A DNA stretch of 64,000 bases from Brevibacillus laterosporus (GCA_007833815.1 CP033464.1:2241501-2305500), one strand, 5' to 3'. Counted from the stretch's first letter, positions 48,565-57,419 are shown. The notes: generated by a model not told the origin, from the letters alone. Program-made: numbers and translations.

Positions 48565-49707
48565 TATGACGTTTTAAAAACGTCTGGTAAGCGGTGAATG
48601 GCCGGGCGGTCGCGTCTGGTATAGCTACGATCAAGGTGGAAACGTCACGGGAATCGGGACGGTAGAGGCAACGTCGAAGAAGGTCATGGGGTATGGGAAG
48701 GACAACCGACTTTCCCTCGTAAATGAACATCCAGTAGAGATGGATGAAGATGGAAATCTTCTCGCAGGGACAGAGAATGAGGAAACTCATACTTATGTGT
48801 ACGATGCCCGTAATCACTTAGCTGGCACAGGTCAAGCACACTACACCTATGACGCCGAGCACGTACCTCGATGACATGGAAAGGAAAGACGATACGCTAT
48901 GTAGTCGACCAAGTGGAGGAGCTTAGCCGTGTTCTTATGGAGCTAGGAGAAGACGGTAGCCCGAAAGCCTACTATGTGTATGGACAAGGCCTAATCGGTC
49001 GAGAGGATGCGCAAGGGAATTACTTGTCGTATCATACGGATATGCGTGGTAGCCCCACGATGCTGAGTGATTGGAGCGGACGCGTCACTGACCGCTACAG
49101 CTACGGCGTGTATGGGGAATTAGAACAGCACGATGGTACAACCTTCCAACCGTATTGTTATAATGGGAGAGATGGTGTCGTGACCGACCCGAATGGCTTG
49201 TATTACATGAGGGCACGGTACTACCATCCCGGACTGAAGCGTTTCCTGAACCGGGATATTTTACCAGGAGACGTGACGGATGGGCAGACCTTTAACCGAT
49301 TTGCCTATGTCAATGGTGATCCAGTAGGGTTTATTGATCCACTGGGGCTGGCGGGGCTTGGGTCTGATGATTGTCCGAAGGGGAATAAGGGTACGGGTAA
49401 TAGTGCTAAAGATTTTGAAAAATCGTTAGTCAAGTTGCCACCAGCCGAGCGCGTTGCAACTGTAAGAACAAAAGCACAGGAAGTTGCTAAAAATAATGAT
49501 TTAATAAAGGATTCGAAATTAAGTAAGATTAATGGTAGAGATGTATATAAAGACCCTAAAAAAGGTGATTTATATTCGGTAGATACACAGCATGGTCGAT
49601 TTGAAAAAACAAATAGCAAAGGAAAGCATCAAGGGGAGGTTGATTTTGATTTTAAGCCAACTAAACCTGCCGATGCATCTGGCGGTCATAATTTAAAAGT
49701 TAAATAG
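48565..49707 (+). pseudogene. Silent Rhs tip G (D..HG..E toxin, E3-like)
   Basis: Rhs core fragment from about LVSGEWPGGRVWYSYDQGG, frameshifted near 48866 (a lost GTAC-type repeat, HVRTS to HVPR), then open 48871-49707 through GLGSDDCPKGNKG. The 110-residue tip holds ERVATVRTKAQEVAKNNDLI, NGRDVYKDPKKGDLYSVD, TQHGRFEKTNSKGKHQGEVD. D-x-x-H-G-x-x-E equals the colicin E3 catalytic spacing (D510, H513, E517), but the flanks differ from the main gene's tip. It could be a ribosome- or RNA-cutting domain; the rest of the fold is not proven. Confidence 0.75.
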
Positions 49708-49723
49708 AAAGGATGTAATAGAA

Positions 49724-50048
49724 TGCTTAAGAGTGATTGGATATCCGTTAAGGAAATCGCAGACGATACTCGAATTTGGAGTGGAACCATAGTCAGGGTT
49801 TTTAGGGGGCATTAAATAAGGATAACTGTGAAGATAGTTTCTATGATTATATAGTGTCTTTTATATATGATAATACTGACTATTTACAGTTAACCTGTCT
49901 AACACAAGGCGAGGGTGGAAATATTGTTTGTGTATTGCAAACAGAACCAAATTCTAATTACTCATTAGGGAGGGAATTGAAAATAATGATGGATGATGGC
50001 AAAGACTCTGTGTTTGTAAATTTTTCCCCTAAGTGTATCGTGAAATAA
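49724..50048 (+). pseudogene. Immunity gene of tip G, frameshifted
   Basis: ATG after GAAAGGATG opens MLKSDWISVKEIADDTRIWS; a single-base change at the G run near 49808 breaks the frame, and ALNKDNCEDSFYDYIVSFIY continues to the end (second part open 49854-50048). The joined product would be about 107 residues. The tip is intact while its immunity is broken, which is tolerable only if the tip is silent. Confidence 0.65.
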
Positions 50049-50078
50049 ACCTCTACTAGGAGTCCTAGGGGCGTTTTG

Positions 50079-50234
50079 GTGCCAGTCGCCATCCAGAAAA
50101 CTGTAGACTATGATACATTGCAAAGGGAAACACTATCGGAAGAGCAAAAAAAATTGTCTCCGTGGGGTACATGGAATGATACTTTGTTTATTGAAAGAAT
50201 TTCACGAGAGTGGACTTTAAAAAATTGGAGCTAA
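50079..50234 (+). pseudogene. Immunity-like 3' fragment
   Basis: An open stretch VPVAIQKTVDYDTLQRETLS ... LSPWGTWNDTLFIERISREW without a ribosome site. It looks like the C-terminal end of a lost small acidic protein. No family recognised. Confidence 0.4.
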
Positions 50235-50280
50235 GTGTGTATAAACTATTAAGAGTATATATTTTCTAACGTAATAACTC

Positions 50281-50322
50281 GTAAACCTTGATTGGCTATA
50301 CGCCTTTCAAGGTTTTTTTATG
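50281..50322 (+). terminator. Intrinsic terminator, repeated type 2
   Basis: AAACCTTGATTGGC ... GCCTTTCAAGGTTTTTTT; near copy of the one at 42309. Confidence 0.75.
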
Positions 50323-50579
50323 ATTTAAACATTTTAGAGTTAAAACAATCAATATTTGAATCAGAAGCTCATGATGGTAAACAGACAAATGAGATTGGTT
50401 GCAGTGCTAAAGGCATAAATGACTACCACACTTATTACTCGATTTACATTTGCACACGAGAATGGCAAAGCTCGAAGTGATAAATGAGGAAATACACTGG
50501 TACATAAGAGAATGAATTAAACAGTAAAAGAGAAAAGTTTTATGTTAGGTAGACATTGAATAATGCTTACGTGAAATTC

Positions 50580-51080
50580 ATAACTCATGAAGGTTGTACC
50601 ATCATGGAGTATCGTTTTAATGCTTGGAAGAACTGAACAAGAACGAGAAAGGGGCGAGATGGATTTAATTCATCAGTATTGGAAGATAAACAAGTTACTT
50701 ATGAGAACTTCAAAAAAGAAGTAGTAAATAAAACTAAGTTATATATCGAAGAATTAAGAGTATTAAATTATGAAGTTAATAAAGATATTTTGAATTTGGA
50801 AAGTTTGATATTAGAAATAGAAAAATAAATTGTTAAATGTGCCTATTTTGCTGACAGGGCGAGAAATAGGTAAAATGACATTTTTTACACAAGAACCATA
50901 ATAACTAATGAAAATGCTATGGCTCGTGGCGATAAACAATGGAATATAATATGAAACGCCCATATGTTTACAGAAAAAGATATCCTTGAATTTGAATAAA
51001 TAACTCATGAAGGCTAAACCATCAAGGGGTGCTATTTTAATAATAAAGCATTAAGAGCGAGAATAGGCGAGATGACATTT
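50580..51080 (+). repeat. Degenerate direct repeats and a coiled-coil remnant
   Basis: ATAACTCATGAAGG plus about 70 bp is repeated at about 50580 and 51001; GCGAGA...TGACATTTT occurs around 50655, 50868 and 51058. Between them an open stretch without start (50650-50828, SSVLEDKQVTYENFKKEVVN, EELRVLNYEVNKDILNLESL) looks like a decayed immunity gene tail. The rest of 50323-51147 shows nothing recognisable. Confidence 0.35.
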
Positions 51081-51147
51081 TACTAACGAGGACTACCTTA
51101 TGATGTCATAAGCAACAAACACACGAAATTAAATAAGCTAAAGGGTT

Positions 51148-51405
51148 TCGATTTTTTGGAAATAGAGAAAAGAATCGGTTCAATGTCAAGAGTAGAGAAA
51201 ATAGCCTCAAAACGTTTGGGAGGTTCTAAGTCGAATAATTCTTGTATATCAAATAGGCTTCCTTGTTTTATAATAGACACTGGGAGTCACCAGCACCTCT
51301 TAAGTTTGGGTCGCACTTAACTTATTAGAGATTTGGGGAGGTACTCCTTTTTCTATGCTCAAAAACTCTTGAGCCCGTAGGGCTCTGATTTATGAAATTG
51401 ATTCA
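51148..51405 (-). mobile_element. IS1182-like end fragment
   Basis: Holds the 17-bp end repeat (51389-51405), the upstream region and the first 43 or so transposase codons (MSIIKQGSLFDIQELFDLEP...), near-identical to the intact copy, then stops abruptly. It is a third, truncated copy; its end joins the HNH tip. Confidence 0.85.
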
Positions 51406-51661
51406 CTTAAAAATTGACAAACACGCTGATAAACATAAAAGGCTTATTCCAACTTGTAATTTTGAGGAGGAGACACCCGATCCGAATGAATGGCAAATCG
51501 ATCATATTATTCCTAGAGATAAAGATGGGACTAACAGTTTCAGCAATGCTCAAGTGTTAACACGAAAAGAAAATAGAGATAAATCCAACAAGTTACCCTC
51601 CGACCTAAATAAACCAAGCAAGAAAACACCACCAACTAAACCGAAAAGGAGAAAAAAATGA
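51392..51661 (+). pseudogene. HNH nuclease toxin tip, 5'-truncated
   Basis: An 89-codon frame whose apparent ATG lies inside the IS end repeat, so the original Rhs portion was removed. NEWQIDHIIPRDKDGTNSF and NAQVLTRKENRDKSNKLP hold the H-N-H signature: DH at the first His, N in SNAQ and the R/K...N/K finger. It ends in a basic Pro/Lys tail (KPSKKTPPTKPKRRKK). It would cut DNA if delivered. An intact partner immunity gene overlaps its stop by 4 nt, which shows the pair was one module. Confidence 0.75.
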
Positions 51662-52332
51662 AGCCTGTTATACTAAATAATCAATTAAATAAAAACAATT
51701 TGTGGAACGGCTGTATACTTGCATCGGTAGCACATGCTATTATGGTTGCTCACTATCCTGAATTATCATACGAACATTCATGGGACGGTAAAAACTACAG
51801 CGTTGTTGACGGTTCAAGTGGAAGAGGAACAATTACGTTTAACGAAAAGTATGTTGTCGGTGCGTTTCGAAATGAAAACATTAATAGAACTGAATTCCCT
51901 ACAGCAATGGATTTTTTTACTGGTGCGCCACAGGAAATCCTTGAGCTAACTAAGAATGAAACTTTAGAATACCTTCTAGAAGAGGATGAAGATGGAATGT
52001 CCTCACCATCTATCACTACTGCATTTTGGGGTGATAATGATACTATTACTTCGATTGATAATTTCGTAAGATTAATTCAGTATGGGGGTTATCTATTAGA
52101 AAGGCAGTTTATGGAGCATGAATCTGCAATTGAATCTTGGCGAGATTATTATGAGATGACGAGTGAACAAGTTGATCTGTTAAAGTCGATATATGCTAGG
52201 AAAGTAAATAATCCTGATGTTAATATCACGTTGACAAAACGCGAAATTGAATTGATTGGAGCAGAAAGTCCTGAAGGTTTGAGTGAAAGTATGACTTCGT
52301 TTGAGGAAATCGGGATAGATTGGGAGAAGTAA
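51658..52332 (+). CDS. Immunity protein for the HNH tip
   Basis: 224 residues, ATG overlapping the toxin stop (ATGA), with AAAAGGAG upstream. Acidic, soluble: LWNGCILASVAHAIMVAHYP, SSGRGTITFNEKYVVGAF, then helical SWRDYYEMTSEQVDLLKSIY and ITLTKREIELIGAESPEGL. It is much larger than Im9-type immunities and I do not recognise the family. Complete and likely expressible from readthrough. Confidence 0.65.
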   Translation: MKPVILNNQLNKNNLWNGCILASVAHAIMVAHYPELSYEHSWDGKNYSVVDGSSGRGTITFNEKYVVGAFRNENINRTEFPTAMDFFTGAPQEILELTKNETLEYLLEEDEDGMSSPSITTAFWGDNDTITSIDNFVRLIQYGGYLLERQFMEHESAIESWRDYYEMTSEQVDLLKSIYARKVNNPDVNITLTKREIELIGAESPEGLSESMTSFEEIGIDWEK

Positions 52333-52346
52333 ACGGGTATGATAGG

Positions 52347-52400
52347 GCTACCGAGTGCCGAATGAATCCAACATTAAACCAATAACACATATAACTCACA
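52347..52400 (+). repeat. Post-cassette repeat, copy 3
   Basis: GGCTACCGAGTGCCGAATGAATCC then ACCAATAACACATATAACTCA, matching the copies at 29310 and 42350. Confidence 0.55.
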
Positions 52401-52432
52401 CAAAAAAATAGACTAGGTTTACATCTTGGCAC

Positions 52433-52470
52433 AAGATCATACAGTACAACCAACAAACCAAACACTAACA
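52433..52470 (+). repeat. Leader repeat, partial copy
   Basis: Contains ACAACCAACAAACCAAACACTAA, shared with the leader repeats at 40720 and 52845. It joins directly to a truncated SUKH-3-like gene. Confidence 0.55.
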
Positions 52471-52816
52471 AGCTAAAAGTGCAGCTGATTTTCTAAAAGA
52501 ATATGGTGATTTAAAAATCCAATTTGAAAATCCTAAAAGATCAGACAGCTATTTAACTTTGACTATTAACCCAATTGATGCAGCAAGCTCAATTTTCCGA
52601 GAAGTATCGAAGAGATATGAACGATATTGTAACGAGTCATTTGTCATCGTTGGAGAAATTCCACTTATGGATATGACATGGTATATTTCTTCATCAGGAG
52701 CTTTTTATGGAGGAAACGATGATTTTCTTATCCGTTTAGGAGATAATTTTTTTCAGGCACTTCATAATATAGTTAGTGGTGTAAAATTAGAAGTTATTAC
52801 TGTTGAAGATGAATAG
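52469..52816 (+). pseudogene. SUKH-3-like immunity gene, 5'-truncated
   Basis: Open frame without start: KSAADFLKEYGDLKIQFENP, then INPIDAASSIFREVSKRYER, FVIVGEIPLMDMTWYISSSG and FYGGNDDFLIRLGDNFFQAL. The order FL.EYG.L, P..A, GE...M.W.I...G..Y......LG fits the SUKH-3 immunity family, normally about 140-150 residues; about 115 remain. The 5' end is replaced by the leader repeat, so it is another joint. Its toxin is missing. Confidence 0.65.
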
Positions 52817-52844
52817 AGAGGATACTAGGAGATTTCAATCTAAC

Positions 52845-52987
52845 GCTTATGTCGTACAATAAAACCAACAAACCAAACACTAAACAACTTAACAAACACT
52901 TTATTAACTTCCAAAAGCTTATTCCAACTTGAACCGTGAGTTAGGAATGAGCTTTTTTGCATGCCCAAAAATCATAGGAGGAAAAAG
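52845..52987 (+). repeat. Leader repeat with hairpin, copy 2
   Basis: AACCAACAAACCAAACACTAAA, hairpin AAAAGCTTATTCC / GGAATGAGCTTTTTT and ATGCCCAAAAATCATAGGAGG. Relative to copy 1 the stem differs at paired positions (GGCTTA:TGAGCC versus AGCTTA:TGAGCT). Confidence 0.6.
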
Positions 52988-53163
52988 ACAGAGCCCCAAA
53001 TGAACATCAAGGATTTCGTTCCTAATGTGAATATCATGCCCTTTGGCAGATGCGGTAACTTAGCAAATCCAGCGGTAGCAGCAGTTACGGAAGCAAACGG
53101 CGGTTACTTAAAACGTATGCCATGCATGCCAATTGTAACTATGTCGTGGATTGGGGGCAAGGA
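52988..53163 (+). pseudogene. DUF4280 (PAAR-like) fragment
   Basis: Encodes MNIKDFVPNVNIMPFGRCGN through PCMPIVTMSWIGGKEE, almost identical to codons 54-113 of the DUF4280 gene at 20781. It is fused upstream to the leader repeat and downstream, within about 10 bp, to Rhs core sequence in another frame. A PAAR-Rhs gene may once have existed here. Confidence 0.85.
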
Positions 53164-54806
53164 AGAAGGGACAGGGCACGAAGCATCGTGTGTACGACCT
53201 GTTAGGCCGTGTCCACTGCTTGTACAGATAGCTACGGAAATACCATTCAATACCGATATGATGAAAATAGCCAGCTTTCCCACCTCATTTATCCAGATGG
53301 GAAGGTTGTCCGTTATGCCTACGATTTGGCGGGACAGCTCACGGAGGTAAAAGACTGGGCAGGGCGTCGTACTACCTACACCTACGATGAAAATGGACGA
53401 CTGATCAAGACGGTACGACCAAATGGAACCATCGAGCAACGTAGCTATGACGTCGCTGGACAAATGGTACGTCTGTGGGATCAAAACCGCCAAGGTGTGA
53501 TGCTCCAGAAATATCGCTACGTGTACAATGAGCTAGGGCAAATTGTGCAGGAAGAGGAAAAGAAGTATACCTACGACTCTCTTAAACGACTCGTAAGCGG
53601 TGAATGGCCGGGTGGTCGCGTCTGGTATAGCTACGACCAAGGTGGAAACGTCACGGGAATCGGGACGGTAGAGGCAACACCGAAGAAGGTCATGGGGTAT
53701 GGAAAGGACAACCGGCTCTCCGTAGTGAATGAACATCCAGTAGAGATGGATGCAGACGGCAATCTTCTCGCATGGACAGAGAATGAGGAAACTCATGCCT
53801 ATGTGTACGATGCCCGTAATCGCTTAGCTCGCACAGGTCAAGCACGCTACACCTATGATGCCGAGCTTGTACGTACCTCGATGACTTGGAAAGGAAAGAC
53901 GACACGCTATGTAGTCGACCAAGTGGAAGTATTTAGCCGCGTTCTTATGGAGCTAGGAGAAGACGGTAGCCCGAAAGCCTACTATGTGTATGGACAAGGA
54001 CTGATCGGGCGAGAGGATGCGCAAGGGAATTACTTGTCGTATCATACGGATATGCGTGGTAGTACCACGATGCTGAGTGATTGGAGCGGACGCGTCACTG
54101 ACCGCTACAGCTCTGGCGTGTACGGGGAATTAGAACAGCACGATGGTACAACCTCCCAACCGTTTTGTTATAATGGAAGATGGTGTCATGACCGACCCGA
54201 ATGGCTTGTACTACATGAGGGGCGGTACTATCACCCGGGACTGAAGCGGTTCCTGAACCGAGATATCTTATCAGGGGACGTGACGGAAGGGCAGACCTTT
54301 AACCGATTTGCCTATGTAAATGGCGATCCAGTAGGGTTTATTGATCCGCTGGGATTGGCAGGGCTTGGGACTGGGCAGTGTAAGAAGGGTAAGACTGAGG
54401 GACGGATGAAGCTGAGAAATACTATAGAACAATGAGCCAAGAACATTATGATACTTTAGTTAAGACAAGAAAAGTACCGGCTACTAGGGAAACATGCATC
54501 TCACCAATAAAAGGGTACTCAGCAAAATATGATGGGGTTTTGGTTGAGTTTGAAGTTGCTCCAGGAACGACTAAAGCTTTAGAAGCAATAGGAGTAAGAA
54601 ATAATGCTGGAGTAGTAGTTGAAAAATATCCAAATATGCCTGAGGTTTCTAAAGGATGGAATGAGGAGAAAGCTTTCTTTAAAGGAGAAGGTAAGAAAGG
54701 GAATAAAGCGACTGATAAAGGTCAAATTAATATTGGTCTAGGAACTGGTAAAGCGTTGGAAATATTCAATAAGAATATAATAAAATTTAAGGAGGTCCCA
54801 AAATGA
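53163..54806 (+). pseudogene. Silent Rhs tip H (ART-like toxin), frameshifted
   Basis: Rhs core from about GTGKKHRVYDLLGRV, with an extra base near 53212, a compensated pair of shifts near 54175-54220 (GRDGVM lost, frame regained at YYHPGLKRF), and a shift near 54402. The tip therefore runs TDEAEKYYRTMSQEHYDTLV from the other frame into the part open at 54432-54806 (GVLVEFEVAPGTTKALEAIG, INIGLGTGKALEIFN). The KYYRTMS opening and xVEFEVxPGT core parallel tip C (KFYRAMS, FVEFEVKPGT), so both are one ART-like family. It is not expressible as one protein. Confidence 0.75.
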
Positions 54807-55330
54807 CAGATAATGAAAGAGAGACGATTAGGAAGCTAATTAGGGATGATATATCCGAAGAACAGTTTGCACTAGAATTTAATGTTGACTCAAACTATGT
54901 GAAACAATTATTAGAAATTGCTTATAATGAGAAAAATGAGAAGGATGTAGATTATCAAACTTATGTTATATTTTGCTTTAATCTTGTTACAGAAGATTAT
55001 GTTGACTTACTGTGCAGACTAATGTACGCTCCTTGGCATCATCAACACGAAGATATAGCAACAATATTTCAATCTTTTAGATTTCCACAAACAGTAGAAT
55101 GTTTATATAAAACAGCACAAACTCAATTTGAGTATTTAGAATATGATGATAGTTATGCGCTAGCTGTTAAATGTATCTGGGCATTAGGGGATATTAATAC
55201 TGAAGAATCGCGAAAAAAACTGGAATTGTTATCTGTATCAGAGAATGAAATCATAAGAGAAAATGCGCTTAAGCAATTACAACGAAAATATTTCCTGAAG
55301 ACTAATTATTTGAATATACCGGAGGATTAA
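54803..55330 (+). CDS. HEAT-like immunity protein for tip H
   Basis: 175 residues, ATG after TTAAGGAGGTCCC, overlapping the tip stop (ATGA). Entirely helical: an HTH-like start (RETIRKLIRDDISEEQFALE), then HEAT-type helix pairs (AVKCIWALGDINTEESRKKL, ENEIIRENALKQLQRKYFL). The ART-like tip C also has a helical partner at 36752, consistent with a shared mode of inhibition. Intact with a strong ribosome site. Confidence 0.7.
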   Translation: MTDNERETIRKLIRDDISEEQFALEFNVDSNYVKQLLEIAYNEKNEKDVDYQTYVIFCFNLVTEDYVDLLCRLMYAPWHHQHEDIATIFQSFRFPQTVECLYKTAQTQFEYLEYDDSYALAVKCIWALGDINTEESRKKLELLSVSENEIIRENALKQLQRKYFLKTNYLNIPED

Positions 55331-55333
55331 AAA

Positions 55334-55930
55334 ATGAAAGAGGTTTATAAAACCCAAAAAATCCTGGCTCAGTTTAACGAAAACACAATTAGAGTTTATC
55401 AGGCCTATAATAGTAGAATTGCAGATGAAGCTGTACGTTTAGGAACATTTGGTCCGTCCTTCAAAATGGATAGAATGACATGGATAAAACCATCGTTTTT
55501 ATGGATGATGTATAGGTCAGGGTGGGCAACTAAAAAAGACCAAGAAAGGATATTGGCAATTGATATAAAAAGAACAGGATTTCAAGCAATTCTTGAAAAT
55601 GTAGTTTTATCAACATTTGAAGAAAGTGTATATGGATCATATGAAGATTGGAGATCTCAACTTGAAATCTCAGAGGTTAGATGCCAATGGGACCCTGATA
55701 GGGATATATATGGAGATCCGTTGGATAGACGTGCTATTCAATTAGGTTTAAAGGGTAATATGGTTAAAAATTACGTTAATGATTGGATTGTAAAAATTAA
55801 TGATATCACAGAGGAAGTGATAGAGCTAAGAGAATCAATAAAATCAAAAACCTTTGAAGTAAGTATGCTGCCAAGTGAACATGAATACCCTTTGGATGAC
55901 GGTATAAAGACGATACTTGGAGTAGTATAA
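55334..55930 (+). CDS. DUF4291 protein
   Basis: 198 residues matching DUF4291 strongly: ENTIRVYQAYNSRIADEAVR, DRMTWIKPSFLWMMYRSGWA, QERILAIDIKRTGF, VRCQWDPDRDIYGDPLDRRA and NDWIVKINDITEEV. The family is widespread and its biochemistry is not known to me; conserved R-M-T-W-I-K-P-S-F-L-W suggests a nucleotide- or ADP-ribose-related site. It starts 3 nt after the immunity stop with GGAGG upstream, so it belongs to the cassette H operon and may be an accessory immunity enzyme against the ART-like tip. That link is a hypothesis. Confidence 0.85.
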   Translation: MKEVYKTQKILAQFNENTIRVYQAYNSRIADEAVRLGTFGPSFKMDRMTWIKPSFLWMMYRSGWATKKDQERILAIDIKRTGFQAILENVVLSTFEESVYGSYEDWRSQLEISEVRCQWDPDRDIYGDPLDRRAIQLGLKGNMVKNYVNDWIVKINDITEEVIELRESIKSKTFEVSMLPSEHEYPLDDGIKTILGVV

Positions 55931-55977
55931 AGAAGTTGAGGAACCATTTGAATAAGGGAAAATAGGTTCGCCGTATC

Positions 55978-56014
55978 AAAGGTCACACAACATAGTTTGA
56001 TGTGGCCTTTTTTT
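55978..56014 (+). terminator. Intrinsic terminator after DUF4291 gene
   Basis: AAAGGTCACAC...GATGTGGCCTTTTTTT stem and T-run. The remaining gap to 56377 contains a variant of the type 2 terminator (about 56150-56200) and no gene. Confidence 0.7.
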
Positions 56015-56377
56015 GATTAAAGGGGATAGAATGACTGTATGTTCAGAAGAAAAAGTTAGATTTAACTTATATTGGGGTAGAGAGATGAAGAGCATTCTAT
56101 ATAAAAACGAGGGAATGTGATCCAGGAGTGTGTCTTGATAAAATTGGAGAGGCACCAACTCATAAACATTGGTTTCATGCCTTTAAGGTTTCTTTTTTAA
56201 GGAAAGTTGACATGTTAAGTGGGAGATAAGTATAGAAGTGCTGAGTTGATGGTGCTGTTTTTGACCGAGACAATTTATTACTTGTAACACTAAGGATACA
56301 CGAGGAATATTGGCCAAAAAACCATCTGAGGAATCAACCATTTTATAATAGTAATTAAAAAGTGGAGGGTTCAATTT

Positions 56378-56591
56378 ATGGAGAAGAAACAAAGTAAGGA
56401 TGAAATTATAGAAGTTATTCACAATATTCTATCTGCAAAAGGAACGGAAGAAGAAGAGGATACATGGTTAGAACAGTGTTAGTGTACCTTATTATCAAGA
56501 AATTTATAGAATTATTGTTACTAGTAAAGAGGATTTAACTGCAGAAGATATTCTAGAGAAGGCTAATCAAAACCACAGCCCAATCCATTAA
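56378..56591 (+). pseudogene. Im9-like immunity pseudogene
   Basis: ATG after GTGGAGGG opens EIIEVIHNILSAKGTEEEED then a frame break near 56476; the next frame gives SVPYYQEIYRIIVTSKEDLT, AEDILEKANQNHSPIH and a stop. The joined pattern (I..IL.A.GTEEE.D.WLE...VP.Y.EI..II..S.DLT.E.IL.KA) is that of colicin DNase-type immunity proteins. Some residues are missing at the joint. Its toxin is absent. A second member is at 37575. Confidence 0.65.
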
Positions 56592-56805
56592 TAACTATAA
56601 ACAAGATACATACCCTAAACGAGTATTCAGCGCTTAGCTTCAATCCTAATTCTATTTAAAGCACATGTAAAAAAAGAAGGGCCTTACATACCAGCCCTTT
56701 TTATAATTCAAAACATTAATTCACAGCCCTTATACTCTTTCTAACAAGTTGATCTGCCTGTCGAGTTGTTTCTGGGAGGCGGTAACGCGGAGAATAGAAA
56801 GATAT

Positions 56806-57192
56806 ATGGATGTTAATACGAAAGAGCTTCAATTGATAGATGTTAAAAAGACAGGCTTGGCTCAAACCTATCAATTTAGAAGGTCGTATCAAGGTACTCC
56901 TGTCATTACTCGGGGTTATGCTGTAACCATTGATGCGGAAAAAGAGAAGATAATTGGACTTGATCTAGGCTATAGAGAACAAGCATCTACGAGCTTCCCA
57001 GACAAACCCCAAGCAATGACACCAGATGCTGCTGCCACTATCTACTTGAAAGAACGTCCCTGGTCACTAGTCTATGTCATGCTACCGGATACGAAGCAAC
57101 AAATAGCAGTCCCTCACTTGGTTTATCAGATTTATTATCATGATACACCTCGGTTATATGTTGACGCGGTTACTGGTGAAATTGTTAGATAA
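56806..57192 (+). pseudogene. YcdB/PepSY-like C-terminal fragment
   Basis: About 128 residues from an ATG with weak AGAAAGA upstream; the frame extends to a TTG at 56749. TYQFRRSYQGTPVITRGYAV and LVYQIYYHDTPRLYVDAVTG are YcdB/PepSY-type repeats of secreted peptidase-regulatory or S-layer proteins. No signal peptide is present, so this is the last repeat of a longer gene cut at the edge of the cassette region. Confidence 0.6.
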
Positions 57193-57223
57193 GAGAATGA
57201 ACTCACCCATTAAACCAGTTTCC

Positions 57224-57252
57224 TTGTAAGTTCTCTTTCTTTCTCCTATAAT
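57224..57252 (+). promoter_or_regulatory. Promoter of the ABC importer operon
   Basis: TTGTAA (57224-57229), 17 bp, TATAAT (57247-57252). Transcription should begin near 57259, giving a leader of about 160 nt. Confidence 0.7.
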
Positions 57253-57298
57253 CTAATATGATAGTTTCTTTTACGAGAAAATTGCATTCTTTATGTCA

Positions 57299-57376
57299 GA
57301 TGGAGGAGAATAGTCCTCCCGTTCAAGAGGCGACACCATCCCTAATCCGTCTGTTTGAAGGATTAGGGATTTTTTG
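57299..57376 (+). promoter_or_regulatory. Attenuator-like leader with terminator
   Basis: A hairpin GGAGGA/TCCTCC and an enclosing GATGG (57299-57303)/CCATC (57336-57340) pairing precede a strong terminator, ATCCCTAATCC (57338-57348) with GGATTAGGGAT (57360-57370) and a T-run. The ATC at 57338-57340 is claimed by both pairings, so they compete. It has a riboswitch-like layout, but no known aptamer core (cobalamin, TPP, SAM, FMN) was recognised. Confidence 0.55.
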
Positions 57377-57419
57377 GTAGATGTGGTCGATAAAAATCGA
57401 ATGAAGAGAGGATATCTCC

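Noticed and set aside
40580-56700. CRISPR array among the repeats
   Set aside because: The repeats are few, of unequal length and far apart; there is no regular spacer pattern and no cas gene.
57224-57419. Cobalamin riboswitch upstream of the importer
   Set aside because: The conserved B12-box and core elements were not found and the leader is too short for a standard AdoCbl riboswitch.
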